Assembly: GCF_050589625.1 (NCBI RefSeq)
Contig: NZ_JBNGOP010000004.1
Coordinates: forward strand, 186,001-250,000
From: Pelagihabitans sp947500445
Lineage (GTDB): Bacteria; Bacteroidota; Bacteroidia; Flavobacteriales; Flavobacteriaceae
Reading direction: 5' to 3'
DNA length: 64,000 nucleotides
Made by a program: the position numbers and the translations under genes. The notes under the pieces were generated by a model. The model was not told the origin of the DNA and made no database searches. It saw only the letters and a program-made list of their open reading frames with translations. How positions within the stretch are numbered: position 1 is the first letter of the stretch; each line of letters opens with the position of its first letter. Positions 1-8,869 of this stretch are shown here, in pieces.

Positions 1-1
1 C

Positions 2-538
2 AGGGCAAAACTATGGAAGTACGGTGGCGATCGTGAGGCCATTATGACAGCGCTGACGTCCTATTGCGATATTATTTTGGGAAATGAGGAAGATGCCGAA
101 AAACACTTTGGAATCAAACCGGAGGGGTTGGATATTACGATGCAAGGAGACCATGTGAAGGCAGAAGCCTTTTTATCGGTATGCCAACAGATGCTAGAAC
201 GTTTTCCGAGGGCAAAAAAGGTGATCACTACTTTACGGGGATCCATTTCCGCATCGCACAACACTTGGGCAGGAGTATTGTATGATGGTACTACACTATA
301 CAAATCACCGGAATATCAAATTACGGATATCGTCGATCGCGTAGGCGGGGGCGACTCCTTTATGGGAGGATTGATCTATGGGCTGTTGACCTATCCCGAC
401 GATGATCAAAACGCCTTGAATTTTGCTGTTGCGGCCTCCTGTTTGAAACATACCATAAAGGGCGATGCGAACTTGGTCACCGTTGCCGAGGTAGAAAAAT
501 TAATGGGTGGGGATGCCTCGGGCAGGGTCGCCAGATAA
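2..538 (+). CDS. kdgK: 2-keto-3-deoxygluconate kinase, PfkB family (5' truncated)
   Basis: C-terminal 178 residues of a PfkB/ribokinase-family sugar kinase; the frame is open to the left window edge, so the N-terminus is missing. It should phosphorylate 2-keto-3-deoxygluconate to KDPG with ATP in the cytoplasm. The family signature near the C-terminus is visible as VDRVGGGDSFMGG, where the Asp of GGGD is the catalytic base; KDG kinases commonly have GGGD here where other PfkB kinases have GAGD. The eda aldolase that uses its product starts 56 bp downstream, which supports the substrate. Alternative: another PfkB sugar kinase, less likely given the neighbour. Confidence 0.88.
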   Translation, partial: RAKLWKYGGDREAIMTALTSYCDIILGNEEDAEKHFGIKPEGLDITMQGDHVKAEAFLSVCQQMLERFPRAKKVITTLRGSISASHNTWAGVLYDGTTLYKSPEYQITDIVDRVGGGDSFMGGLIYGLLTYPDDDQNALNFAVAASCLKHTIKGDANLVTVAEVEKLMGGDASGRVAR

Positions 539-594
539 AAAATGTAAAAAATGACCGAAAGCGAAACCGATATCCGCTTTCACAACTAAAATAT

Positions 595-1272
595 ATGGCA
601 AAATATTCCAGATTAGAAGTGGTAGGGGTCATGCAGGACACCGGTATGGTTCCCTTGTTTTATCATAGCGATATCGCTGTGGGCAAAAAGGTGCTACGGG
701 CATGTTATGATGGTGGTGCGCGTTTGTTGGAGTTCACGGCTAGGGGCGATTTCGCCGCCGATGTTTTTGGGGAACTCAACAAATACGCCCTTAAGGAATT
801 ACCGGGGATGATCATGGGTGTGGGGTCCATTACCGATGCGGCCGCCGCCTCCTTATTCCTGCAGTTGGGGGCCAATTTTGTGGTTACGCCCTCCCTTCGG
901 AAGGATATTGCCATCGTTTGCAACAGAAGAAAGGTACTGTGGTCTCCCGGCTGTGGTTCCTTGACCGAAATCAACAATGCCGAAGAATTGGGCTGCGAAA
1001 TCGTCAAACTTTTCCCGGGAGCCATTTATGGCCCCGATTTCGTAAAGGCCATCAAGGGGCCACAGCCCTGGACGAGCGTTATGCCCACCGGTGGGGTAAG
1101 TACCGAGGCGGAAAACCTAAAAGGATGGTTCGAAGCCGGCGTCACCTGCGTAGGTATGGGCTCAAAACTGATTTCCAAAACCCTTTTGGAGGATGAACGG
1201 TTCGATACGTTGCAGCACAATGTGGCCGCAGTACTTCAAACCATACAAAACTTAAAAAAACAACTCGGATGA
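595..1272 (+). CDS. eda: KDPG/KHG aldolase
   Basis: 225-aa class I aldolase that splits 2-keto-3-deoxy-6-phosphogluconate into pyruvate and glyceraldehyde-3-phosphate, the last step of KDG use in the cytoplasm. The Schiff-base lysine lies in the VKLFPG motif (about residue 140), followed by the PTGGVS phosphate-binding loop. LEFTARGD near residue 45 corresponds to the conserved Glu region. Length is usual for the family. Its stop codon overlaps the start of the TRAP binding protein (ATGA), so the two are translationally coupled. The pairing with kdgK and a TRAP importer points to import and breakdown of uronates or KDG. Confidence 0.93.
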   Translation: MAKYSRLEVVGVMQDTGMVPLFYHSDIAVGKKVLRACYDGGARLLEFTARGDFAADVFGELNKYALKELPGMIMGVGSITDAAAASLFLQLGANFVVTPSLRKDIAIVCNRRKVLWSPGCGSLTEINNAEELGCEIVKLFPGAIYGPDFVKAIKGPQPWTSVMPTGGVSTEAENLKGWFEAGVTCVGMGSKLISKTLLEDERFDTLQHNVAAVLQTIQNLKKQLG

Positions 1273-2237
1273 ACCGTATCGTTCAAATGTTTGCTTTGGT
1301 ATTCGTTCTGGCATCCTGTGCCAATGTTTCCGATGTAAAAACGATTCGTTTGGCGCACGGATTGGATGTCAATCATCCCGTACATAGGGCCATGTTCGCA
1401 ATTGGGGAAGATCTTGTTGAACGATCGAACGGCAGTTTGAAACTTGAAATTTATCCCAGTCAACAATTGGGGACCGAACGGGAGGTTTTGGAACTCTTGC
1501 AGATCGGAAGTTTGGACATGACCAAAGTTTCCGTGGCCACACTTGAAAATTTTGCGCCAAAAGCAAAGGCATTGGGACTTCCTTATTTGTTTCGAGATCG
1601 GGAGCACGCTTTTTCCGTTTTGGACGGGCCTATCGGACAGGAAGTGCTGGACGACGGAAAAAAGTATTGGCTGAAAGGGTTGTGTTTTTATGATGCGGGA
1701 AGCCGTAGTTTTTATACGAAGGACAAACCGGTAATGGCGCCCGCGGACCTTAATGGGAAAAAGATTCGGGTGATGGAAAGCAATACGGCCATGGATATGG
1801 TGTCCAATCTGGGAGGTTCGCCCACCCCTATCTCATGGGGGGAACTGTATACCGCGCTACAGCAAGGCGTGGTCGACGGTGCCGAAAACAATCCGCCCAG
1901 CTTTTATTTGTCCCGGCATTATGAGGTCTGTAAGTACTATGCCCTTAACGAACATACCTATTCCCCCGACGTATTGGTCGCCAGTACCCACTTTTGGGAT
2001 GCGCTTACCGAAAAGGAACAGCAATGGATGCAGGAATCGGTGAAAAAATCGGTAGCGCACCAACGTTCCCTTTGGGCCGAGGCCGAGGCCGAGGCATTGG
2101 AAGCGGTAAAAAAAGCGGGCGTACAGGTGGTACGGCCGGGCAAAGAACAATTTTCGGCAAAAGTGGCGCCCATGTACGAGGCCATTAAATCCGATCCGGA
2201 GCTATATGCCCTAATTCAAAAAATAAAAGCGGAGTAA
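1269..2237 (+). CDS. dctP: TRAP transporter substrate-binding lipoprotein, DctP family
   Basis: 322-aa extracytoplasmic solute receptor of a tripartite ATP-independent (TRAP) importer. The N-terminus is a short hydrophobic stretch ending in LASC, a lipobox, so it is probably membrane-anchored instead of freely periplasmic as in many proteobacterial DctP proteins. The typical DctP fold is readable: LAHGLDVNHPVH near the start, KKIRVMES with the carboxylate-binding Arg region near residue 160, and the helix ALQQGVVDGAENNP near 200. It overlaps eda by 4 bp and lies 3 bp before the small permease gene. The ligand is probably a uronate or KDG-type acid, inferred from kdgK-eda. Confidence 0.92.
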   Translation: MNRIVQMFALVFVLASCANVSDVKTIRLAHGLDVNHPVHRAMFAIGEDLVERSNGSLKLEIYPSQQLGTEREVLELLQIGSLDMTKVSVATLENFAPKAKALGLPYLFRDREHAFSVLDGPIGQEVLDDGKKYWLKGLCFYDAGSRSFYTKDKPVMAPADLNGKKIRVMESNTAMDMVSNLGGSPTPISWGELYTALQQGVVDGAENNPPSFYLSRHYEVCKYYALNEHTYSPDVLVASTHFWDALTEKEQQWMQESVKKSVAHQRSLWAEAEAEALEAVKKAGVQVVRPGKEQFSAKVAPMYEAIKSDPELYALIQKIKAE

Positions 2238-2240
2238 CCG

Positions 2241-2702
2241 ATGAAAGCCAGAAAAATAGTCGATCGTATTCTTGCCAATGTGCTTATCACCATTATGGGC
2301 ATAATGGTATTGAACGTGCTTTGGCAAGTGTTTAGCAGATATGTTTTGAACAGTCCGAGCTCCTTTACCGACGAACTTGCCCGTTATTTAATGATTTGGG
2401 TGGGTGTACTGGGTGCGGCCTACGTTTCCGGTAAAAACGGGCATGTGGCCATCACCGTACTACCGGACCGTGCTTCCGAAAAGACCCAAAAAAAATTGCG
2501 GCAGATAGTACAGGGCGTAGTCCTGCTGTTCTGTTTTTTTGGATTGGTCGTCGGCGGTTCCAAATTGGTATACATCACCTATTTGCTCGAGCAATATTCA
2601 CCGGCCCTTCGTTTGCCCTTGGCATTAGTGTATCTGGTGATACCGTTGAGTGGGCTAGTGATCATCTATTATAAAATTTCGGACATCCTAAAAAAGACGT
2701 AA
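2241..2702 (+). CDS. dctQ: TRAP transporter small permease, DctQ family
   Basis: 153-aa inner-membrane protein with four hydrophobic segments (about residues 12-32, 48-64, 90-110, 125-145), the normal architecture and size of the DctQ subunit. It forms the membrane complex with the large DctM subunit, whose gene starts one base after this stop codon. The sequence around DELARYLMIWVGVLGAA is the conserved family core. Neighbours on both sides complete a standard P-Q-M gene order. Transport is expected to be Na+- or H+-driven, as known for the family. Confidence 0.9.
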   Translation: MKARKIVDRILANVLITIMGIMVLNVLWQVFSRYVLNSPSSFTDELARYLMIWVGVLGAAYVSGKNGHVAITVLPDRASEKTQKKLRQIVQGVVLLFCFFGLVVGGSKLVYITYLLEQYSPALRLPLALVYLVIPLSGLVIIYYKISDILKKT

Positions 2703-2703
2703 A

Positions 2704-3999
2704 ATGGAATACCTTCCGATATTGGTGCTTATTTTAAGTTTCGTCAGTCTTTTGGCCATCGGTACCCCGGTAGCCTGGAGCATTGCGATTTCGTCCTTGT
2801 TGACCATGTTGATCAGCATTCCGTCCGTAGCGGCCTTTACCACGGTATCGCAGCGCATGGCCACGGGCCTCGATAGCTTTGCGCTATTGGCGATACCCTT
2901 TTTTATCCTTTCCGGGGAATTGATGAACAAGGGCGGAATAGCCCACAGGTTGATCTCCTTTGCAAAAACCTTGGTGGGCGCGCTGCCCGGTGGTCTGGCT
3001 TTGATCAATGTAATTTCGGCAATGCTCATGGGGGCCATCGCCGGATCCGCAATGGCCTCCGCTTCCGCCATGGGAAGTATATTGGGCCCCGAAATGGAAA
3101 AGGACGGATACGATAAGGAGTTCGGGGCCGCAGTAAACATTACCTCGGCTACTACCGGGCTGATCATACCACCGAGCAACGTTCTGATCGTCTTTTCCCT
3201 TGCCAGCGGCGGCGCTTCTATCGCTGCACTGTTTTTGGCAGGGTATATTCCCGGGATATTGACGGGAATCTTCCTGATGATCGTGGCATCGATTTGGGCG
3301 AAGAAAAAAAAGTACCCCGTCGGTAAAAGAAGTTCCTTAAAATCGGTCTTTCGAACCTTTGTCGATGCGGTACCGAGCTTGTTTTTATTGGTATTGGTCA
3401 TCGGGGGCATTGTAGCCGGTATTTTTACCGCTACGGAAGCATCTGCCATAGCAGTATTGTACAGCATGCTGCTTGGCTTTTTTTATAGGGAGATCTCATT
3501 GGAAAAGTTGCCGCAGATCCTTTTGGACGCTTCGGCGACCACGGCGATCGTAATGCTGTTGATCGGGGCATCGATGAGCATGTCATGGGTACTTTCGTTC
3601 GAACATATTCCCCAAGAGATCAGTTCCGGGCTCTTGGGGCTGACCGACAATAAGATTATGATCCTGTTATTGATCAATATCATTTTGTTGGTGGTGGGTA
3701 TTTTTATGGACATTACACCGGCCGTATTGATTTTCACGCCCATCTTTCTGCCCGTGGTAACCAAATTGGGTCTGGATCCGGTGCATTTCGGTATCGTGAT
3801 GATTCTAAATCTTTGTATCGGCTTATGTACGCCTCCGGTAGGTTCGGTCCTTTTTGTAGGGGTAGGTGTCGCGAAGACGACTATCGAAAAAGTAGTAAGG
3901 CCCTTGCTGCCACTTTTTCTGGCCATGATCGTTGCACTTTTTTTAGTAACGTATTTTCCACAGTTGAGTTTATGGTTGCCCTCGCTGTTCAATTTATAG
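2704..3999 (+). CDS. dctM: TRAP transporter large permease, DctM family
   Basis: 431-aa integral membrane protein with about twelve hydrophobic segments, the ion-coupled translocation subunit of the TRAP importer. Family features seen are SGELMNKGGIAHRL in the first third, the glycine/alanine-rich GAIAGSAMASASAMGS segment and the ITSATTGLIIPPSN motif, and the repeat of this pattern in the second half (DITPAVLIFTPIFLPV). Length is usual. It follows dctQ by one base and is followed after 23 bp by the DUF1080 lipoprotein gene, so the transporter and the downstream enzymes are probably cotranscribed. Confidence 0.93.
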   Translation: MEYLPILVLILSFVSLLAIGTPVAWSIAISSLLTMLISIPSVAAFTTVSQRMATGLDSFALLAIPFFILSGELMNKGGIAHRLISFAKTLVGALPGGLALINVISAMLMGAIAGSAMASASAMGSILGPEMEKDGYDKEFGAAVNITSATTGLIIPPSNVLIVFSLASGGASIAALFLAGYIPGILTGIFLMIVASIWAKKKKYPVGKRSSLKSVFRTFVDAVPSLFLLVLVIGGIVAGIFTATEASAIAVLYSMLLGFFYREISLEKLPQILLDASATTAIVMLLIGASMSMSWVLSFEHIPQEISSGLLGLTDNKIMILLLINIILLVVGIFMDITPAVLIFTPIFLPVVTKLGLDPVHFGIVMILNLCIGLCTPPVGSVLFVGVGVAKTTIEKVVRPLLPLFLAMIVALFLVTYFPQLSLWLPSLFNL

Positions 4000-4022
4000 G
4001 AATAAACAACAAATCAAGAAAA

Positions 4023-5405
4023 ATGAAAAAACAAAAGCATTACGTCAAATTCGTGTCCCTTTTCGCCCTTCTTTTTGCTATGGGATGTACGGAAACCCCG
4101 AAAGATACCACTCCTTGGGTCGCGCTTTTTAACGGTAAGGATCTTGAAGGTTGGTCGCAAAAGGGAGGAACGGCCACCTACAGCATTCGAGATGGCGCTA
4201 TCGTTGGTACCACGGTAGACAACACACCAAATTCGTTTATGACCTCGGATAAAATGTATGGGGACTTTATATTGGAATTGGAATATCTGGTCGATGCTAC
4301 GATGAACTCGGGAATCCAGATCCGTAGCAACAGTTTTCCCTATTATCAAGATGGAAGGGTACATGGGTATCAGATAGAGATCGACCCCTCGGATCGGGCC
4401 TGGAGCGCGGGAATTTATGAAGAAGGCGCACGTGGATGGTTATATCCTTTGGAAAATAATACAGCGGCCCAAAAGGCCTTCAAACAGAACGAGTGGAACC
4501 ACTACCGTATCGAAGCATTCGGCGACACTTTAAAAACTTGGATAAACGGAACGCCCGCGGCACATTTGATCGATGAACAAACCGCCAGGGGATTTATAGG
4601 GCTGCAGGTACACAGTATTTACGGCGATCAAAAAGCGGGAACCGAAATTCAATGGAAAAATATCAGGATCATAACGGATAGCGTAGCGAAGTACGTTAAA
4701 AAAACCTCGGTACCGCCACTGGTCACCAAAAACAAATTGACAAAAAAAGAACGTGAAGAAGGATGGGAAATGCTATGGGACGGAGCAACTTCCGATGGTT
4801 GGAGAGGTGCCCGTTTGGAGCGTTTTCCCGAAGAAGGTTGGGTAATCAGGGACGGGGTATTGTCCGTTTTGGCCACTGGTGGGGAAGAGTCTACCGCTGG
4901 GGGCGATATCGTTACCGTAAAGCGCTATGCCGGTTTTGAACTGAAAGTCGATTTTAAGTTGACCGAAACCGCAAACAGTGGTATCAAATATTACGTGGAT
5001 ACCGAGTTGAACAAAGGTCCAGGATCTTCCATTGGGTTGGAGTATCAAATTTTGGACGACGCCAGGCACCCCGATGCCAAGCTTGGAAGCCATGCCGGAA
5101 GCCGAACCTTGGCCTCGTTGTACGACCTTATAGAAGCCGATGCCGCAAAACCCGCAAAGCCGATCGGCGAATGGAACACCGCCCATATCGTATCCAAAGC
5201 AAACCATGTGGAGCATTGGCTCAATGGAGTAAAGGTATTGGAGTACGAACGAAAGAGCGATGCGTTCCGAAAACTGGTGGCCGAAAGCAAATACAAGGTA
5301 TGGCCCAATTTTGGGGAGGGCGAAGACGGACAAATTTTATTGCAAGATCATGGAGATCTGGTACACTTTAAAAATATAAAGATCAAATCAATAGCTAAGG
5401 AATAG
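4023..5405 (+). CDS. DUF1080 (3-keto-disaccharide hydrolase-type) lipoprotein with two copies of the domain
   Basis: 460-aa exported protein. The start at 4023 gives a signal peptide ending in a lipobox (FAMGC), so a longer in-frame start within dctM is not credible. Two DUF1080 jelly-roll domains are visible: one opening with WVALFNGKDLEGW near residue 33 and a second opening with WEMLWDGATSDGW near residue 248, each with an NSGI(Q/K) strand. The family binds or hydrolyses carbohydrates and includes 3-keto-glycoside hydrolases; the tandem arrangement suggests two sugar-binding units. The partner gene 4 bp downstream is an oxidoreductase of the type that makes 3-keto sugars, which fits. The exact substrate cannot be read. 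Confidence 0.85.
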   Translation: MKKQKHYVKFVSLFALLFAMGCTETPKDTTPWVALFNGKDLEGWSQKGGTATYSIRDGAIVGTTVDNTPNSFMTSDKMYGDFILELEYLVDATMNSGIQIRSNSFPYYQDGRVHGYQIEIDPSDRAWSAGIYEEGARGWLYPLENNTAAQKAFKQNEWNHYRIEAFGDTLKTWINGTPAAHLIDEQTARGFIGLQVHSIYGDQKAGTEIQWKNIRIITDSVAKYVKKTSVPPLVTKNKLTKKEREEGWEMLWDGATSDGWRGARLERFPEEGWVIRDGVLSVLATGGEESTAGGDIVTVKRYAGFELKVDFKLTETANSGIKYYVDTELNKGPGSSIGLEYQILDDARHPDAKLGSHAGSRTLASLYDLIEADAAKPAKPIGEWNTAHIVSKANHVEHWLNGVKVLEYERKSDAFRKLVAESKYKVWPNFGEGEDGQILLQDHGDLVHFKNIKIKSIAKE

Positions 5406-5409
5406 GAAT

Positions 5410-6738
5410 ATGGGAACGAGAAGAAGTTTTATCAAAAAAACGACGGCGGGAAGCGCTGCCGTAGCACTTGGGGGCGTGCTGATGCCATCCAAGGGTTATG
5501 CCCGTGTTTTGGGCGCTAATGACCAGGTCAATTGTGCCATAATAGGGGTGCGCAGCAGGGCAAAGGCACATGTTATCGCCATTAACAACGATGCGAACGC
5601 CAAAATTTTGTACAACTGTGACGTGGACGATGTGATCATAAAGGAGCACAACGAATGGTGCCAGAAAAATATTGGTTACGTTCCCAAAGTAGAAAAGGAT
5701 TTTCGAAAAGTATTGGAGGATAAGGATGTTGATGCGGTGTTTATCGCCACTCCGGAACATTGGCACGCCCCAATGGCCATTATGGCCCTGCAAGCCGGAA
5801 AACATGTATATGTGGAGAAGCCCTGTAGCCATAACCCATACGAAAATGACCTATTGGTGGCCGCCCAAAAGAAGTATGGAAAAAAGGTGCAGATGGGCAA
5901 CCAGCAACGATCGGCGAAAACATCTATTTTGGCCATGGAGGATATTAAAAAAGGCATTATTGGTGAAGTATACCGAGGGGAGGCCTTTTATTCGAACAAT
6001 CGCGGCTCGATCGGGAAAGGAACGGCTATGGAAGTTCCCAAAACTTTGGATTGGGACCTTTGGCAAGGGCCTGCCCCAAAAGAGGACTACCGGGACAATA
6101 TTCACCCATACAATTGGCATTGGTTCCGTACGTGGGGTACCGGCGAAATACATAACAACGGAACGCATGAAATTGATATTTGTAGATGGGCCTTGGGTGT
6201 GAACCTTCCAAAAACGGTTACCTCTTTTGGGGGCAAATACACCTACGATGATGACTGGCAATTTGTGGACAACCAACAGGTAACCTATCAGTTCGAGGGC
6301 AATAAATTCATTACTTGGAACGGGCACAGCCGGGGGGTAATGAAACCAAAACGCGATGGCAGGGGAGTAACGATATACGGATCCAAAGGGTCTATCGAGT
6401 TGAGTAGGAACGCCTATAAATTGTATGACCTTGGAGGAAATCCCCTTAAATTCGAATTTGAGGCATCACAGAGCGCAACGACCAATACGCAGGGTATCGG
6501 AGCTCTGGATGTTGATCATGTCGGTAACTTTTTTGAGGCCATCCGTAAGGACAGATCGTTAAATTCCGATATTAAGGATGCCAGTATTTCTACCATGCTA
6601 TGCCATTTGGGAAATATGGCACAGGACGCCGGCCATATGTTGCAGATCGATGCCGCTACAGGTAAGGTGACCAATAACGATAAGGTCATGCAGCATTGGA
6701 AACGGGAATATGCCAAAGGCTGGGAGCCTAAGCTGTAA
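5410..6738 (+). CDS. Tat-exported Gfo/Idh/MocA-family oxidoreductase
   Basis: 442-aa NAD(P)-dependent sugar dehydrogenase. The N-terminus has a twin-arginine signal (RRSFIKKTTAG) followed by a hydrophobic stretch, so the folded, cofactor-loaded enzyme is probably exported to the periplasm. The Rossmann start NCAIIGVRSRAKAH and the family EKP motif (HVYVEKPCSHN, about residue 133) are present, as is the WHWFRTWGTGEIHNNGTHEID region typical of the C-terminal domain. It follows the DUF1080 gene by 4 bp and ends the operon. Likely role: oxidation of a hexosyl unit next to the DUF1080 protein; substrate not determinable. Confidence 0.9.
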   Translation: MGTRRSFIKKTTAGSAAVALGGVLMPSKGYARVLGANDQVNCAIIGVRSRAKAHVIAINNDANAKILYNCDVDDVIIKEHNEWCQKNIGYVPKVEKDFRKVLEDKDVDAVFIATPEHWHAPMAIMALQAGKHVYVEKPCSHNPYENDLLVAAQKKYGKKVQMGNQQRSAKTSILAMEDIKKGIIGEVYRGEAFYSNNRGSIGKGTAMEVPKTLDWDLWQGPAPKEDYRDNIHPYNWHWFRTWGTGEIHNNGTHEIDICRWALGVNLPKTVTSFGGKYTYDDDWQFVDNQQVTYQFEGNKFITWNGHSRGVMKPKRDGRGVTIYGSKGSIELSRNAYKLYDLGGNPLKFEFEASQSATTNTQGIGALDVDHVGNFFEAIRKDRSLNSDIKDASISTMLCHLGNMAQDAGHMLQIDAATGKVTNNDKVMQHWKREYAKGWEPKL

Positions 6739-6807
6739 AAGTAGGTGTCCGTCTATCTGGAGATTTACCTCGACCGTGGTTATGCTAAGACCTTTTTTGG
6801 GAAGAAT

Positions 6808-7040
6808 CTAATTCACTGATTTGAGTTCGGTACATGTGATTTTGTCGCCCTTTTTTAAATAGCGTTCCAGGTCCTTTATGAAGTTTTGGTTCCTGTTGTC
6901 TATTGGGTTTGATAATGATTGGATTTAGAATTTCCAATGATACCTTTTGTTCCGGAAGTTGTAGACGTAGATCGGGAGGTCTTTACGCTCCGGTATTCCA
7001 AATGTAAATATTTCCAAAATCGTCAAGAACGGTCCAAGTA
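6808..7040 (-). pseudogene. Decayed C-terminal gene fragment, family not recognised
   Basis: The 410-bp gap 6739-7148 has no intact gene. On the minus strand one frame reads through about 75 codons ending in DLERYLKKGDKITCTELK...SVN and a TAG at 6810-6808, broken by one in-frame TAA after the segment NKRYHWKF. Codon choice and residue composition look protein-like. A second frame reads DTWTVLDDFGNIYIWNTGA and then stops, so frame decay may be wider. I do not recognise the family. It could also be chance open sequence. Confidence 0.3.
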
Positions 7041-7148
7041 TCGTTTTGGGAACGGGGAATGGTACTGGGGAAATAGTCGTAGGAGTGACATTTATTTAAA
7101 ACGACTATTGGAAATAGCGTGTTTAAAGGGTAATGTTTACGGTAGGTT

Positions 7149-8012
7149 TCAGTTGTTTTGCAGGAGTTCGGAACCGCGTTTTTCCCGATAGTCCGAAGGG
7201 GTAAAACCGTAATGTTTTGAAAAAAGTTTGGTAAAGTTGCTGAGGTCGCCAAAGCCGCAATCATAGCAAATGTCGGTTACCCTTTCTTCGGAAGTCTTTA
7301 AAAGCCTGGCAGCACGGTCTAATTTTTTCTTGGTAATATATTGTCCAGGGGTAGTATGATAGACTTCTTTAAACTTTCTTTTAAAGGTAGAAACGCTAAT
7401 GTTCAATAAGGTGGCAAATTCATCTAACGAAAGGTTGTGGAACAAATGGGCCGCTACTACCTTTTTAAAGGCTGCCCTATGAGGGTTGAACATATCGCTT
7501 AAAATTGCCCGAACACCGCCACCGTCAAGTTGGTATAAAAGGCCTATGAGTTCCCTTAGTTTAAGTTTGATGCTATCTTCAGTGAACAGACTAGGGTTGT
7601 CAAAATACACCATAAGGCTATCGATATAGCTTTTGAGGATGGCATTCGCCCGAATTTTATGAAAAACGATATTGTTTTTGTTGCGAGGGGCCGATAGGTA
7701 TTCTGGAATCGTAGGGTCGAAAACAGCTTTTAACACATCCGGAAAGAAATGTATGGCAATGACCTCGTACGGGACCGTCGTCTCCGTAACTTTCCAATTG
7801 CTAACAAAATTTCCACATTTCATCAATACACTCTGTTCGTTACCGATAGTTATGGAGCGGTCGCTTCCATAAATAATGCTGTTTCCGTTTAAGGCGTACA
7901 TAAGACAGGCTTCGCTTTCCATTATTTCAGATCCTTTTAAGGGCGGGGTAAATTGTATGCGCCTGAAAACGGTCTTGTTTAAAAGGTCTACTTTTTGAAA
8001 ATTTAAAATCAT
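7149..8012 (-). CDS. AraC-family transcriptional regulator
   Basis: 287-aa regulator with a C-terminal double HTH. The AraC signature is clear: SLDEFATLLNISVSTFKRKFKE as first helix pair and the second part with VTDICYDCGFGDLSNFTKLFSKHYGFTP, ending in DYR as usual. The N-terminal 180 residues show no recognisable ligand domain beyond a possible cupin-like fold. The ATG at 8012 is preferred over an in-frame TTG at 8051, which would add 13 residues of unlikely sequence. It stands alone, next to a decayed dehydrogenase fragment on the same strand that may once have been its target. Confidence 0.88.
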   Translation of the reverse strand: MILNFQKVDLLNKTVFRRIQFTPPLKGSEIMESEACLMYALNGNSIIYGSDRSITIGNEQSVLMKCGNFVSNWKVTETTVPYEVIAIHFFPDVLKAVFDPTIPEYLSAPRNKNNIVFHKIRANAILKSYIDSLMVYFDNPSLFTEDSIKLKLRELIGLLYQLDGGGVRAILSDMFNPHRAAFKKVVAAHLFHNLSLDEFATLLNISVSTFKRKFKEVYHTTPGQYITKKKLDRAARLLKTSEERVTDICYDCGFGDLSNFTKLFSKHYGFTPSDYREKRGSELLQNN

Positions 8013-8144
8013 AACCGGTTTTTTGTGCCACGTCGCGCTAAGAAGGGGCAACGGTCCGTTTTATTGTAATACACTTTGCTTTCAATTTTAACCAGGTCGG
8101 GAAGTACGGTAATAAAATCACCGGATACCCTATAAATGAGTGGC

Positions 8145-8274
8145 CTAAAGCTTCTTACTTTTTCCGGAAACCAGAACTATTGCACCTTCTTCGATAAATC
8201 TGAGCGCGGTCGCATGGCCAATACCACCGTTAGCACCCATAACGATGATAACGTTATCGTTCAAACGTCCCCAT
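8145..8274 (-). pseudogene. Short-chain dehydrogenase/reductase N-terminal remnant
   Basis: Minus-strand reading gives an SDR N-terminus: NVIIVMGANGGIGHATALRF, then EEGAIVLVSGKSKK and a TAG at 8147-8145. This carries the cofactor motif TGxxxGxG (here MGANGGIG) and the beta1-alphaB-beta2 Rossmann start, but only about 36 of the usual 250 residues. The frame does not connect cleanly with the ATG at 8274: one extra base separates MGTF from NDNV. The fragment therefore looks like a truncated, frameshifted gene. The next frame leftward (about 8055-8140) reads SGDFITVLPDLVKIESKVYYN, another unplaced protein-like piece. Confidence 0.6.
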
Positions 8275-8285
8275 GTCGTTAGCTG

Positions 8286-8714
8286 TTAAATGAGGGCCGT
8301 GGCGAGCTGTTCAAGATTAGAGGTGCTTTCGGAATAGATATGCTCGATCTGTCCTTTTAGTTGGTTAAAAACCTCCTCCGATGCAACGTTCATCTCAACG
8401 GACCAAAATAGTGCTGTGTCCGCTCCCTTTTCTTCAAGTCGGATATAGCCTACGATGTCCTCGGCAGGAAAGGATGCTTGTTTGTGTACTTGATAGACAA
8501 ATGTTTTTTCTATATCGGACACCAAAAACAACTCTTCCATAACGTCTTTTCCACCGTCGGGAGTAGGGATCTCACATGTTCTTTTGTTACCATTGACCTG
8601 TGAACCGGAAAGTATCGGTAGCCATTGTTCCCATTGGGCACCGGTTTTAATGAAGTCCCAAACGGTGGTGATAGGAGCTTTAATGTGATGCTGGGTCTGT
8701 ATTCCTCTTTTCAT
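8286..8714 (-). CDS. SRPBCC-family (START/Bet v1-like) protein
   Basis: 142-aa protein that fits the SRPBCC helix-grip fold: an opening strand with HIKAPITTVWDFI, then TGAQWEQWLPILSGSQV, a central GKDVMEELFLV strand and a C-terminal amphipathic helix. This fold binds hydrophobic ligands; no catalytic residues can be named. It shares strand and neighbourhood with the DinB and TetR genes upstream, but a 155-bp gap separates it from the DinB gene, so joint transcription is possible, not certain. The stop lies 12 bp from the SDR remnant. Confidence 0.75.
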   Translation of the reverse strand: MKRGIQTQHHIKAPITTVWDFIKTGAQWEQWLPILSGSQVNGNKRTCEIPTPDGGKDVMEELFLVSDIEKTFVYQVHKQASFPAEDIVGYIRLEEKGADTALFWSVEMNVASEEVFNQLKGQIEHIYSESTSNLEQLATALI

Positions 8715-8869
8715 TTTTTATTGTTTTTAATTGTTATGAATTTCAATACCACAAATTTGCAAGGTACGGGGGGAGATCATTTGGTATATCGGATCAAGGA
8801 TTTGGTAATTTGGTTCAATGTGTTTTTAATTGTGAAGATCGATCTGTCCAAAACAGATACAAAACGGAA

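Noticed and set aside
2688..3467. 259-codon minus-strand frame
   Set aside because: Antisense to dctM; composition typical of the reverse of a membrane protein.
6919..7191. 90-codon plus-strand frame
   Set aside because: Overlaps the end of the AraC gene, basic composition, no recognisable protein; minus-strand remnant reads better.
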